A stretch of DNA of 25,007 bases, taken from positions 1 through 25,007 of IMG/VR virus record IMGVR_UViG_3300030099_000086. One strand, 5' to 3'. This stretch comes from a virus. Made by a program: the position numbers and the translations under genes. The notes beneath the pieces are model-generated. The model was given only the letters and a program-made list of their open reading frames with translations, had not been told where the DNA came from and ran no database searches. Positions 6,736 to 14,579 of the stretch are shown piece after piece. How positions within the stretch are numbered: the first letter of the stretch is position 1; each line of letters begins with the position of its first letter.

Positions 6736-7608
6736 ATGAGTTCACAAATTACAACGGCATTTGTCGAGCAGTATTCTGCTAACGTACAAATGTTGTCACA
6801 ACAGATGGGTTCGCAATTGCGAGGTGCTGTAGATGTTGAGAGTATCACTGGAAAAAATGCGTTTTTCGAACAAGTCGGCTCAGTAGCTGCTGTAAAGAAA
6901 ACGTCAAGACACTCTGATACTCCGCAACTTGACACTCCACACGCAAGAAGACGTGTAAGTCTAGAAGACTACGTTTGGGCGGATCTCATTGATGACGTTG
7001 ACAAAGTTAGAATGTTAATCGATCCAACTAGCTCTTACGCAAAAGCAGCAGCAGCTGCGATGAACAGAGCTATTGATGACGTTATCATTACAGCTTTGGG
7101 CGGAACTGCGTTTACTGGCGTATCTGGTGGAACATCAACTGCTCTACCAAGTGCAAGTAAATTTGCAACATCAAACCAATCAGATGGATTGACTATTGCT
7201 AAATTATTAGCAGCTAAAAAGCGTTTTGATTTACAAAGCGTTGATCCATCGATCCCTAGATACATCGTATGTGGGCCACAACAAATCTCTGATTTGTTAG
7301 CAACTACTGAGATTAAATCTAGTGATTTTAACACAGTTAAAGCTCTAGCTCAGGGTGATATTGACAGCTTCTTAGGCTTCAAGTTTATCACTTCAAACAG
7401 ACTAAGTTTTGACTCAACTAATACGGATGACAGGCTATGCTTTGCCTTCACTCAAGACGCAGTAAAACTTGCTATCGGCAAGGACATCATGGCTAAAATT
7501 GATGAGAGAAACGACAAAAACTACTCTACTCAAGTTTACTATTGCATGTCAGTTGGTGCGACTAGAATGGAAGAAGTAAAAGTATTCCAAATTCCGTGTA
7601 ACGAATAA
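6736..7608 (+). CDS. Major capsid protein
   Basis: A 290-residue protein following the scaffold, in the place and size class of short HK97-fold capsid proteins of marine podoviruses. Recognisable parts are an N-terminal helix (F-V-E-Q-Y-S-A-N-V), the D-T-P-H-A-R-R-R-V segment (about 66-74) followed by the Y-V-W-A-D-L-I-D-D-V-D-K-V stretch, the small-residue-rich helix A-K-A-A-A-A-A-M-N-R-A (about 102-112), and the later S-N-R-L-S strand. The start has a strong GGAGG five bases upstream of ATG, as expected for the most abundant virion protein. Its own leader with a hairpin and the attenuating hairpin after the next gene suggest that capsid expression is set apart from neighbours. Confidence 0.9.
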   Translation: MSSQITTAFVEQYSANVQMLSQQMGSQLRGAVDVESITGKNAFFEQVGSVAAVKKTSRHSDTPQLDTPHARRRVSLEDYVWADLIDDVDKVRMLIDPTSSYAKAAAAAMNRAIDDVIITALGGTAFTGVSGGTSTALPSASKFATSNQSDGLTIAKLLAAKKRFDLQSVDPSIPRYIVCGPQQISDLLATTEIKSSDFNTVKALAQGDIDSFLGFKFITSNRLSFDSTNTDDRLCFAFTQDAVKLAIGKDIMAKIDERNDKNYSTQVYYCMSVGATRMEEVKVFQIPCNE

Positions 7609-7620
7609 TAGGAGGACATA

Positions 7621-8085
7621 ATGGCTACAGTATATTCAGTTCAAAAAACTAAATACGACCAAAACGTACCTTCTGAAAAAGTCAAAGCTAATGAGCTTGG
7701 CGGTAGAATGAGAGTTGCTTACGCACAATACGAGGCATCTTCTCTAGCATCTGGTGATGATATTGAAATGTTTATCTTACCAGACGGTGCAAGAATATTG
7801 CACGGCTACCTAGCACATGACGCTATGGGCAGCTCTACAACACTAAGTGTTGGACACGGAGCGTACAAAAATGCAGATGGTACATCTGTCGCAAAAGACG
7901 TAGATGAGTTCTATGCAGCAGCAGCTTCTACTTCAGCTCAAAAAGTTGACGTAGCAAACACTCTTGCTCTTGGATCAGGCATCGAAGTTGACGCTGATGG
8001 TGACGGTTACAATGTAACTGTAACTATGGGCGGTGCAGCAGGTACTGGCTCAATTGAATTAACAATGTTTTACGTTGTTGATTAA
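7621..8085 (+). CDS. Putative head decoration or minor head protein
   Basis: A 154-residue protein co-transcribed with the capsid gene, 12 bases after it, with GGAGG before its ATG. The sequence is rich in small residues and predicted beta strands: D-D-I-E-M-F-I-L-P-D-G-A-R-I-L-H-G-Y (about 47-64), T-T-L-S-V-G-H-G and T-G-S-I-E-L-T-M-F-Y. This looks like a compact beta-sandwich structural protein. Proteins encoded directly after the capsid gene in related marine phages are often virion components such as decoration or vertex proteins, but I cannot show which. No enzyme motif is seen. A hairpin follows nine bases after the stop, consistent with high expression as a unit with capsid protein. 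Confidence 0.65.
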   Translation: MATVYSVQKTKYDQNVPSEKVKANELGGRMRVAYAQYEASSLASGDDIEMFILPDGARILHGYLAHDAMGSSTTLSVGHGAYKNADGTSVAKDVDEFYAAAASTSAQKVDVANTLALGSGIEVDADGDGYNVTVTMGGAAGTGSIELTMFYVVD

Positions 8086-8093
8086 TTAACTAC

Positions 8094-8113
8094 AGGCGGG
8101 CTTCGGCCCGCCT
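8094..8113 (+). terminator. Strong hairpin, weak T tract (attenuator-like)
   Basis: AGGCGGGC (8094-8101), a TTCG tetraloop and GCCCGCCT (8106-8113) form a perfect eight-pair stem. The following bases are only moderately T-rich, so termination is probably partial. Lying just after the capsid pair and before the basic-protein and tail genes, it would reduce downstream message or protect the 3' end of capsid message. Confidence 0.8.
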
Positions 8114-8129
8114 ACTTATTGGAGGAACA

Positions 8130-8282
8130 ATGTCTAAACCAGGATTATATGCAAACATCAATCGTAGAAAACGTCTTGGCATATCAAGATCTAAAAAAGA
8201 TTCTACAATTACAGATAAAGCCTATGCAAACATGCAAGCAGGCTTCCCTAAGAAAAAAAAGAAAAAAACATTAGTAGGTTAG
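8130..8282 (+). CDS. Very basic GLYANI-type small protein
   Basis: A 50-residue protein: M-S-K-P-G-L-Y-A-N-I-N-R-R-K-R start, a polar middle, then a run of six lysines and the ending T-L-V-G. The G-L-Y-A-N-I-x-x-x-R-K-R opening is one I recognise from small proteins widespread in marine phages; their function is unknown to me. About a third of the residues are Lys or Arg, so nucleic-acid binding or DNA condensation inside the head is plausible, as inference. GGAGG at 8121-8125 gives a well-spaced start. First of three consecutive basic genes, all ending in T-L-[VI]-G. Confidence 0.75.
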   Translation: MSKPGLYANINRRKRLGISRSKKDSTITDKAYANMQAGFPKKKKKKTLVG

Positions 8283-8291
8283 GAGAACACT

Positions 8292-8435
8292 ATGCCACAC
8301 ACTAAAGCACACATGTCACCAAAAAACAAAAGACTTGCAGCAATGTATGGTGACAAAAACAAAATTACTAGAGGTGATGTTATAGCGGCTGCTACAAAAA
8401 ACAAGAAACCTAAGAAACAAACTCTTATTGGCTAA
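8292..8435 (+). CDS. Small basic protein with terminal TLIG
   Basis: A 47-residue protein with M-P-H-T-K-A-H-M-S-P-K-N-K-R, a short helix (L-A-A-M-Y-G), I-T-R-G-D-V-I-A-A-A and a basic tail ending K-K-P-K-K-Q-T-L-I-G. No named family is recognised. An AGGAG (8281-8285, overlapping the previous stop) lies six bases before the ATG, and its stop overlaps the next ATG (TAATG), so it is coupled on both sides. Charge and position suggest the same unknown role as its neighbours, perhaps with packaged DNA. Confidence 0.7.
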   Translation: MPHTKAHMSPKNKRLAAMYGDKNKITRGDVIAAATKNKKPKKQTLIG

Positions 8436-8701
8436 TGGCTAGAAAAGAACACCAAAACCCATCTGGAGGTCTAAATGCAAAAGGCAGAAAATTTTACGGT
8501 GTAAAAGCACCTGTAAGCAAAGGCACAAACCCAAGACGGGTTAGCTTTGCTGCTCGATTTTCTGGCATGAAAGGCCCACTAATGAAGGACGGCAAGCCAA
8601 CAAGATTAAAACTTGCACTAAAAAAATGGGGTTTTGGTAGCAAAGAAGCAGCTGCAAAGTTTGCAGCAAACAATAAAAAATCAAAAACTTTAGTAGGATA
8701 A
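8435..8701 (+). CDS. DUF6321-like basic protein
   Basis: An 88-residue, strongly basic protein. It contains S-G-G-L-N-A-K-G-R-K (about residues 10-19), K-A-P-V-S-K (24-29), R-R-V-S-F-A-A-R-F-S-G-M (34-45) and L-K-L-A-L-K-K-W (58-65). This ordered set, G-G-L...G-R, K-A-P-V, S-F-x-A-R-x-x-G-M and a final K-x-W, matches the DUF6321 domain known from tailed phages. That domain's function is not established to my knowledge. A C-terminal extension (about 66-88) carries an alanine-rich helix and the ending S-K-T-L-V-G. The start overlaps the previous stop. Only the tail, not the domain, is shared with the two preceding products. Confidence 0.8.
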   Translation: MARKEHQNPSGGLNAKGRKFYGVKAPVSKGTNPRRVSFAARFSGMKGPLMKDGKPTRLKLALKKWGFGSKEAAAKFAANNKKSKTLVG

Positions 8702-8702
8702 C

Positions 8703-9290
8703 ATGACATCAGTAGTAGAAATTTGCAACTCAGCACTAAATAGTCTGGGTGCTGCAAACATAACAGCATTAACTGAGGACTCAAGAAACGCAAGGCTCTG
8801 CAATCAAAGATACGAACCAATTCGAGATGCTATATTTAGAACGCATTATTGGAACTGTCTTATTAAAAGAGTTGAACTTGCAGCTGACAGTGATGCACCT
8901 GCATACGAATTTACAAAACAATATACACTGCCATCTGACTGCATAAGAATTTTGCAAATAGGTGGTTTCCACAATGGTTCATCATCTATGTTAGATAGCG
9001 GTCAAACATTTAAAGTTGAGGGCAGAAAAATTGTTACAGACGAAGAAGAGATATTTTTAACTTATCTTGCAAAAATAACTGATCCACAACAATACGACAC
9101 GTTACTAATAGAAACAATAGCAGCTAGATTAGCGGCAGAATTGTGTTATGCAGTTACACAATCAAACTCTTTAGCACAACAGTTAGAAGCAATATATCAA
9201 AGCAAATTAAGAGAAGCTAGGTTTGTAGATGCAACAGAGGGTACGCCTTATGATGTAGATGCAAGCACATTTATAAATTCGAGGTTTTAA
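8703..9290 (+). CDS. Tail tubular protein A (head-tail adaptor, T7 gp11-like)
   Basis: A 195-residue adaptor that would sit under the portal and start the short tail. It opens with V-V-E-I-C-N-S-A-L-N-S-L-G-A (about 4-17), followed by A-R-L-C-N-Q-R-Y-E-P-I-R-D-A-I-F-R (about 30-46), H-Y-W-N-C, and Y-T-L-P-S-D-C-I-R-I-L (about 75-85), the usual order in podoviral tail-tube-A and gp4-type adaptors. A helical C-terminal half with A-A-R-L-A-A-E-L-C-Y follows. Length matches T7 gp11. The gene ends overlapping the start of tail protein B, its assembly partner. Confidence 0.9.
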   Translation: MTSVVEICNSALNSLGAANITALTEDSRNARLCNQRYEPIRDAIFRTHYWNCLIKRVELAADSDAPAYEFTKQYTLPSDCIRILQIGGFHNGSSSMLDSGQTFKVEGRKIVTDEEEIFLTYLAKITDPQQYDTLLIETIAARLAAELCYAVTQSNSLAQQLEAIYQSKLREARFVDATEGTPYDVDASTFINSRF

Positions 9291-11815
9291 TGGCTAAAAC
9301 AACTTTTGGCTTTACGAATTTTACAGCAGGTGAGCTGTCACCACGGCTTGACGGCAGAACAGATTTAGAAAAATATTTTAATGGCTGTAAAACATTAGAG
9401 AACATGGTTATACACCCGCACGGTGGAGCATCAAGACGACCAGGTACAAATTTTGTAAGTGAAGTAAAAATCAGCGGTAATAAAACAAGGTTGATACCGT
9501 TTGAGTTTTCTACAACACAAACGTACATGATGGAGTTTGGAAACCAATATATTAGGTTTCACAAAGACAACGGCATCATTACAGAAACAGGCAAAACTAT
9601 ATCAGGTATAACACAGGCTAATCCTGGCGTTGTAACTGCAACCAGTCACGGTTATTCTAATGGAGATTATGTTATCTTGTCAGGCATAGTTGGCATGACA
9701 GAGCTTAATGGTAGACAATTTAAAGTTGCGGGCGTAGCAACTAACACGTTCCAGTTGCAAGATATGGACGGCAACAATTTTGATACGTCATCTCTTACAG
9801 CATACGCTTCAGCAGGCACTGCGTTTCGTGTGTATCAAATAACTTCACCTTACACAACCGACCAACTATTTGACATCAAGTTTGCACAATCAGCAGACGT
9901 TATGTACCTAGTGCATCCAAGTGTAGCAATCCAAAAACTAACAAGAACAGGCCATACATCATGGAGCATTGGTGCGTGTACAATCACAGGCAGCCCTAAT
10001 CCAAGTTTAAGTTCAACAGATAACTTTCCAAGTTCTGTTGCCTTTTTTGAGCAACGCCTAGTTTTTGCTGGTACAAACAATAATCCGCAATCCATATTTT
10101 TTAGTGTTGCTGGTAGTTATGAAAACTTTGCAACAGGTACAAACGCAACGGATGCGATGATATATACCATTGCATCTAACCAGGTAAATGCCATACGTTA
10201 TCTATCATCTACAACTGAGCTTTTGATAGGCACAGTAGGAGGTGAGTTTGTAGCAACATCAGGAAGCAACAGTGAACCTATCACACCAACAAATATACAG
10301 ATTACAAGACAAACAAACTATGGAGCTGCAAATGTTGACGCTATACAAATAGCAAACGTCACAATGTTTTTACAGCGTGCGAAAAGAAAAGTCAGAGAGC
10401 TTGTATATAACTATGAAGTTGATGGCTACATAGCACCAGACATGACTATTCTTGCAGAACATATTACAGAGGGTGGACTAACTTCTTTTGCTTACCAACA
10501 AGAACCAGATAGTATTTTGTGGGCTACAAGAAACGATGGCACATTACTAGGATTAACCTATCAGAGAAACGAAAAAGTTATTGGTTGGCATAGACACATA
10601 CTAGGTGGATATAGTGATAGCGGAAAAACAATAGCAAGATCATTTAAAAGTTTTACCGCTAACAGCACGAATGTTAGTGTTGCAAATGATACAATCACTA
10701 TAAGTTCACACGGTTTTAGCACAGGTGATCCTGTTTATTATTTTACAAGTTCTAATGCTATAGGCGGAATTACAACTGATTTGTTATATTTTGTAATATC
10801 AGTTGACAGCAATACAATAAAATTAGCAACAACGTCAGCAAATGCTACAGCTGGAACAGCCGTTGATCTAACGTCAGCACCAAGCAGTGATACAACACAA
10901 TTTATATTTAAAGGTGTTAATTTAGCAACTGATGTTGTGTATTCAACTAATCACGGTTTATCCACAGGTGATTATTTTTATTATGATTTAGGTGGTACGG
11001 GTCTAAGTAATATTACTGACAAAGCAAAATATTTTGTAAAAAGAATTGACGATAACCAATTTAAAATTGCAGCAGACAGAAAAATAAAGACTTTTGTAAA
11101 CTTGCAATACGATACAACAGTTACGTCAGCACGAACTGATAAAATATTATTAGACGCAAAAGCTGAGTCTGTTGGTGTAATACCATCTGATCAGGACGAA
11201 TACCAAGTTTATTTAATTGTAAACAGGTACATTAATGGATCGACAAGAAGATATGTTGAGTTTTTACAATCATTTGATTTTGGTACAACGCAAGATGATG
11301 CTTTTTTCCTAGATAGTGGATTGACATACGACAGTGTGCCAACGCAAACAATATCTGGTCTAAATCATTTAGAGGGTGAAGCTGTTCAAATACTTGCAGA
11401 CGGTGCATCACACGCAAACAAAACTGTGTCTGGTGGCAGTATTACATTAGATAGATTGGCACAAAAAGTTCATGTAGGATTGAACTATGATTCAATATTA
11501 CAAACTTTAAGAATAGAGGCAGGTGCTGCATCAGGAGTAGCACAAGGTAAAATAAAACGTATTAATGAAATAACTGTAAGATTACACAGAACACTTGGTG
11601 TAGAGGTTGGCGGTGATCTAGATAACATGGAAAACATACCATTTAGATCTTCAGCAGCATTAATGGGTTCACCAGTCAACTTATTTTCTGGTGATAAAAA
11701 AATAGAACTGCGAGATGATTACAACACTGACGGTCATGTTTTTGTAAGACAAACACAACCATTGCCATTGACAGTATTATCAATATACCCAGAGGTAACT
11801 GTTTACGAAGGATGA
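9290..11815 (+). CDS. Tail tubular protein B / nozzle (T7 gp12-like)
   Basis: An 841-residue protein forming the tube and nozzle below the adaptor. The N-terminus (F-T-N-F-T-A-G-E-L-S-P-R-L, then Y-F-N-G-C-K-T-L-E-N-M and G-G-A-S-R-R-P-G-T) is a clear hallmark of podoviral tail protein B. Inserted into it are three beta modules built around H-G-[YFL]-S-[NT]-G-D: about residues 103-188, 455-540 and 541-615. The first resembles the FCCH-type domain often found in phage nozzle proteins; the others are diverged. The last ~150 residues return to conserved family sequence. It is longer than T7 gp12, and the inserted modules account for part of this. Start overlaps the previous stop; end overlaps the next start. 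Confidence 0.9.
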   Translation: MAKTTFGFTNFTAGELSPRLDGRTDLEKYFNGCKTLENMVIHPHGGASRRPGTNFVSEVKISGNKTRLIPFEFSTTQTYMMEFGNQYIRFHKDNGIITETGKTISGITQANPGVVTATSHGYSNGDYVILSGIVGMTELNGRQFKVAGVATNTFQLQDMDGNNFDTSSLTAYASAGTAFRVYQITSPYTTDQLFDIKFAQSADVMYLVHPSVAIQKLTRTGHTSWSIGACTITGSPNPSLSSTDNFPSSVAFFEQRLVFAGTNNNPQSIFFSVAGSYENFATGTNATDAMIYTIASNQVNAIRYLSSTTELLIGTVGGEFVATSGSNSEPITPTNIQITRQTNYGAANVDAIQIANVTMFLQRAKRKVRELVYNYEVDGYIAPDMTILAEHITEGGLTSFAYQQEPDSILWATRNDGTLLGLTYQRNEKVIGWHRHILGGYSDSGKTIARSFKSFTANSTNVSVANDTITISSHGFSTGDPVYYFTSSNAIGGITTDLLYFVISVDSNTIKLATTSANATAGTAVDLTSAPSSDTTQFIFKGVNLATDVVYSTNHGLSTGDYFYYDLGGTGLSNITDKAKYFVKRIDDNQFKIAADRKIKTFVNLQYDTTVTSARTDKILLDAKAESVGVIPSDQDEYQVYLIVNRYINGSTRRYVEFLQSFDFGTTQDDAFFLDSGLTYDSVPTQTISGLNHLEGEAVQILADGASHANKTVSGGSITLDRLAQKVHVGLNYDSILQTLRIEAGAASGVAQGKIKRINEITVRLHRTLGVEVGGDLDNMENIPFRSSAALMGSPVNLFSGDKKIELRDDYNTDGHVFVRQTQPLPLTVLSIYPEVTVYEG

Positions 11816-12252
11816 TGCAGATTATCCCTTTTGAGTTTGAGCATGCTAAATATATTGCGTACAACGAAATGAACGCAGAAATTGTAAATGTAAAAGAAAG
11901 ATACCTAAAAAATCTTGAGCAACTTGTAAAACCTAAAACAAGTTGGACAGGAATTGTAGACGATAAGATTATTGCAGCAGGTGGCATGGTTGAATTATGG
12001 GATCATGTTTACGAAGGTTGGGTTATGGCAACAGCTGACATACAAAAACACCCCATAACAACGGCAAGAGTAATAAAAAAAATTTTTAAAAAAGTCATGG
12101 TAGAACATGACGTACATAGATTACAAACAACAGTAAAAGCAGACTATGAAGTAGGTCATAAGTTTGCAGCCTGGCTAGGTTTAGAAAAAGAAGGTTTGCT
12201 TAGAAAATACTTAGACGGCAACGATTATTATTTATATTCGAGGATATTTTAA
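11812..12252 (+). CDS. T7 gp13-like internal virion protein, GNAT-related fold
   Basis: A 146-residue protein at the T7 gene 13 position, between tail protein B and the gp14-like gene. It has a GNAT-like layout: N-terminal strand-helix, W-T-G-I-V-D-D-K-I-I-A-A-G-G-M-V (about 44-59) as the central hairpin, then helix A-R-V-I-K-K-I-F-K-K, strand R-L-Q-T-T-V-K and the closing F-A-A-W-L-G-L-E-K-E-G. The classic acetyl-CoA loop is not obvious, so catalytic activity is doubtful. In T7, gp13 is needed for infective particles and its family is related to acetyltransferases. ATG 11812 and ATG 11815 are both possible, overlapping the preceding stop. Ends in a TAATG overlap. Confidence 0.75.
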   Translation: MMQIIPFEFEHAKYIAYNEMNAEIVNVKERYLKNLEQLVKPKTSWTGIVDDKIIAAGGMVELWDHVYEGWVMATADIQKHPITTARVIKKIFKKVMVEHDVHRLQTTVKADYEVGHKFAAWLGLEKEGLLRKYLDGNDYYLYSRIF

Positions 12253-12740
12253 TGGCTACAGCAATATTAGGTGCAGGTGCATCAGTCTTAGGAGGAAGAG
12301 CTGCTGAACAAGAAGGGCAGTTTAATAGACAGATAGAACAACGTAATGCAGAAAAATTACGTCAGGATGCAGAGACTGCAATAAAACTTGGAAATAGAGA
12401 TGTCAAAATCTTTGAAAGAAAGTTTGCAAATTTGCAAGCACAGACAGAGATGGCATTTCTTAAATCAGGAGTTAGATTAGAAGGCACAGCCTTAGAAGTG
12501 CTTGAAAATAATTACGCCCTAGCAGAGCTTGAAAAAGAAACAATTAGATACAACGCAAAAGTAGAGTCAGCAGACAAAGCTGAGCTAAGTGTTATATCTG
12601 AAATGGAAGGTGAAGCAGCTTACGCTAGAGGCAAAAACAAGAAAAAATCTTCTTACTTGCAGGCAGGCAATACCTTGCTTGGTGGCGGCACACAAGCTGC
12701 TGATGCAAAGTCAAGCGGATCTAAATATTGGTGGGTATAA
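12252..12740 (+). CDS. Internal virion protein, T7 gp14-like
   Basis: A 162-residue protein at the gene 14 position. It starts with a glycine/alanine-rich hydrophobic stretch (A-I-L-G-A-G-A-S-V-L-G-G), followed by a long amphipathic helix region rich in Glu, Gln, Arg and Ala (about 17-120), and ends with a glycine-rich tail and K-Y-W-W-V. Short hydrophobic start plus long helices is characteristic of gp14-type proteins, which in T7 leave the head first and form the outer-membrane part of the ejection channel. No enzymatic motif is seen. Called from order, size and character rather than a diagnostic motif. Confidence 0.75.
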   Translation: MATAILGAGASVLGGRAAEQEGQFNRQIEQRNAEKLRQDAETAIKLGNRDVKIFERKFANLQAQTEMAFLKSGVRLEGTALEVLENNYALAELEKETIRYNAKVESADKAELSVISEMEGEAAYARGKNKKKSSYLQAGNTLLGGGTQAADAKSSGSKYWWV

Positions 12741-12743
12741 ATT

Positions 12744-14579
12744 ATGGTTAGGATTCCAGTCTATGAAACAAAAGTTGACGCAGCTCAACCTCAAAGTCGT
12801 GTTAGGCCACAATTACAAACAGGTGCGTCTGCTGTTTTTGACAACATGGCACAAGTTGCAGAGAACGCAGGGCAAATAGCAGCAACAATTCGTGAAAAAC
12901 ATACTAAGATACGAAACGATGAAGAATTTTACGAAAACATAAATAAATTACAAAAAGGTGATCCTGATAACAATATTCCAGGTTTAAACGAGTTATTTAC
13001 CACGGCATCAAGTAGCAGTGATTTTCAAAATGCACTTACAAATTACGACACATCTAGTAAAGAGTGGATCAACACACTGTCACAGAACATATCTAATGAA
13101 GCTGTCAAACAAAGATTTAATATAAGAGCTAGTGAAATAAGCACTGGTTACTATTTACAAGCTGAAAGAAGTATATATCAAAACGCCAGGCAATCTTATT
13201 TAGGAACGATTAAAGAACAAGTAAATAATGATATAAATAATTTTATCGTTGCAACAAACACAAATGATACATACGGAGCTTCCATAGCTCACGACAATCT
13301 TTTTGGAAAAATAGATAAAGACGGCAACATGTCTGTAATGTCCTATGGTCAAAGACTCGAAGACAAAGGTATGTTGCCTGATGGCACGACAGCAAAACAA
13401 TATGACGATAATGTTGAGGCTGCACTTGAAGCAACTTATGCAGCAGACCTTGTTGAAAACAATCCTGCACAGTTTTTTAAATTAGATGATCAACAATTTT
13501 TTGATACTATTGCTGCTGATAAGTTAGTTGCACTTAGAGCAAAAGCTAAAGATAATTTAAGAAATCAAACAATTAATCAATTGCTTACATTTTATCCTAT
13601 TGATGGCAACAGGGATTTTGAAGAATCACAAACAATGTTTGATGAAGCGTCAAAAGGTAATTTTGCAAACAATGAAACATTGCAAAACCTATACAATTCA
13701 CTTGATCAAGAGGGCAAAAACATATTTCAGGAGGCTATTGGTTCTAGACATAATCAACAAAAAGCAGAAATAAACGCTACAAGAGCAAATAATCAATTTA
13801 GAGAGCAAGAGGCTAACAAAGAAATTTTTGAGTCATCTTTAGAAACTGTCAATACAACTCTTACAATAAGTGAAATAAATAGCAAACAGTGGATTGGCAC
13901 TGAAGGCCTGGCTATGCAACAACAGCTTACAAATTTAGTTACAAAAAGAGAAGCAGGAGAACTGCCAACTGATGCAAACTTACAAATGTACAACCAAATT
14001 TTCCCACTTGTTGTAGATAAAAAAATTACATCTGTTACAGAGCCTTTTGCTTTACCTAATGAAAATACTCCAAAAAGTATCATGGAGCGTACAGGTGGAC
14101 AAAATGGGCTTGGTTACAATCAGTTTGCAACTTTTGCACAACTTATAAGTAACAGAAATAACCCAGATATTCTTAAACAAGAAAAAGATTTTCAAGACTT
14201 TATATCTGCATATCAGGCACAGATACTGGGTAGCCCTGCTTTATTGCAAAACAATACTTTTGCAGATGCACGATATTTTGATTTTACACTTGCTATGAGA
14301 GCTGCTTATAACAATGGATTAGCACAAGGCAAAACACCAACTGAATTATTAGTTTCAACAAGTCCTGATTTTATATTGCGTGATATTACACCTTATATAC
14401 CTAGCAATGACGAGATGATGAAAGAACTGATGAACTCTATGATACCACAAGAACAAATGCCTGAAAGTCTTGTTGAGTGGAGAGAAACAGCTCCGCAAAA
14501 ACCAGCTGATATGACTTTTGAAGATTTTCAACTTACAGACGAATACATTGAATGGATTAAAAGAAAGCCTGTAGAATGA
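12744..14579 (+). CDS. Internal virion (ejection) protein, T7 gp15-like
   Basis: A 611-residue, mostly helical, polar protein in the gene 15 position. The opening (V-R-I-P-V-Y-E-T-K-V, then a segment ending in a coil with A-G-Q-I-A-A-T-I-R-E-K) is typical of gp15-type ejection proteins in marine podoviruses. The rest alternates Gln/Asn/Glu-rich helices with no hydrophobic membrane segment and no catalytic motif I can recognise. In T7, gp15 forms the periplasmic tube with gp16. It shares an ATGA overlap with the next gene, so the two are translationally coupled, as expected for partners. Length is somewhat shorter than T7 gp15. Confidence 0.78.
   Translation: MVRIPVYETKVDAAQPQSRVRPQLQTGASAVFDNMAQVAENAGQIAATIREKHTKIRNDEEFYENINKLQKGDPDNNIPGLNELFTTASSSSDFQNALTNYDTSSKEWINTLSQNISNEAVKQRFNIRASEISTGYYLQAERSIYQNARQSYLGTIKEQVNNDINNFIVATNTNDTYGASIAHDNLFGKIDKDGNMSVMSYGQRLEDKGMLPDGTTAKQYDDNVEAALEATYAADLVENNPAQFFKLDDQQFFDTIAADKLVALRAKAKDNLRNQTINQLLTFYPIDGNRDFEESQTMFDEASKGNFANNETLQNLYNSLDQEGKNIFQEAIGSRHNQQKAEINATRANNQFREQEANKEIFESSLETVNTTLTISEINSKQWIGTEGLAMQQQLTNLVTKREAGELPTDANLQMYNQIFPLVVDKKITSVTEPFALPNENTPKSIMERTGGQNGLGYNQFATFAQLISNRNNPDILKQEKDFQDFISAYQAQILGSPALLQNNTFADARYFDFTLAMRAAYNNGLAQGKTPTELLVSTSPDFILRDITPYIPSNDEMMKELMNSMIPQEQMPESLVEWRETAPQKPADMTFEDFQLTDEYIEWIKRKPVE

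Noticed and set aside
12654-12690. Internal T-L-L-G in the gp14-like protein as a seventh copy of the terminal signature
   Set aside because: It is not at the C-terminus and lies in a general glycine-rich tail.
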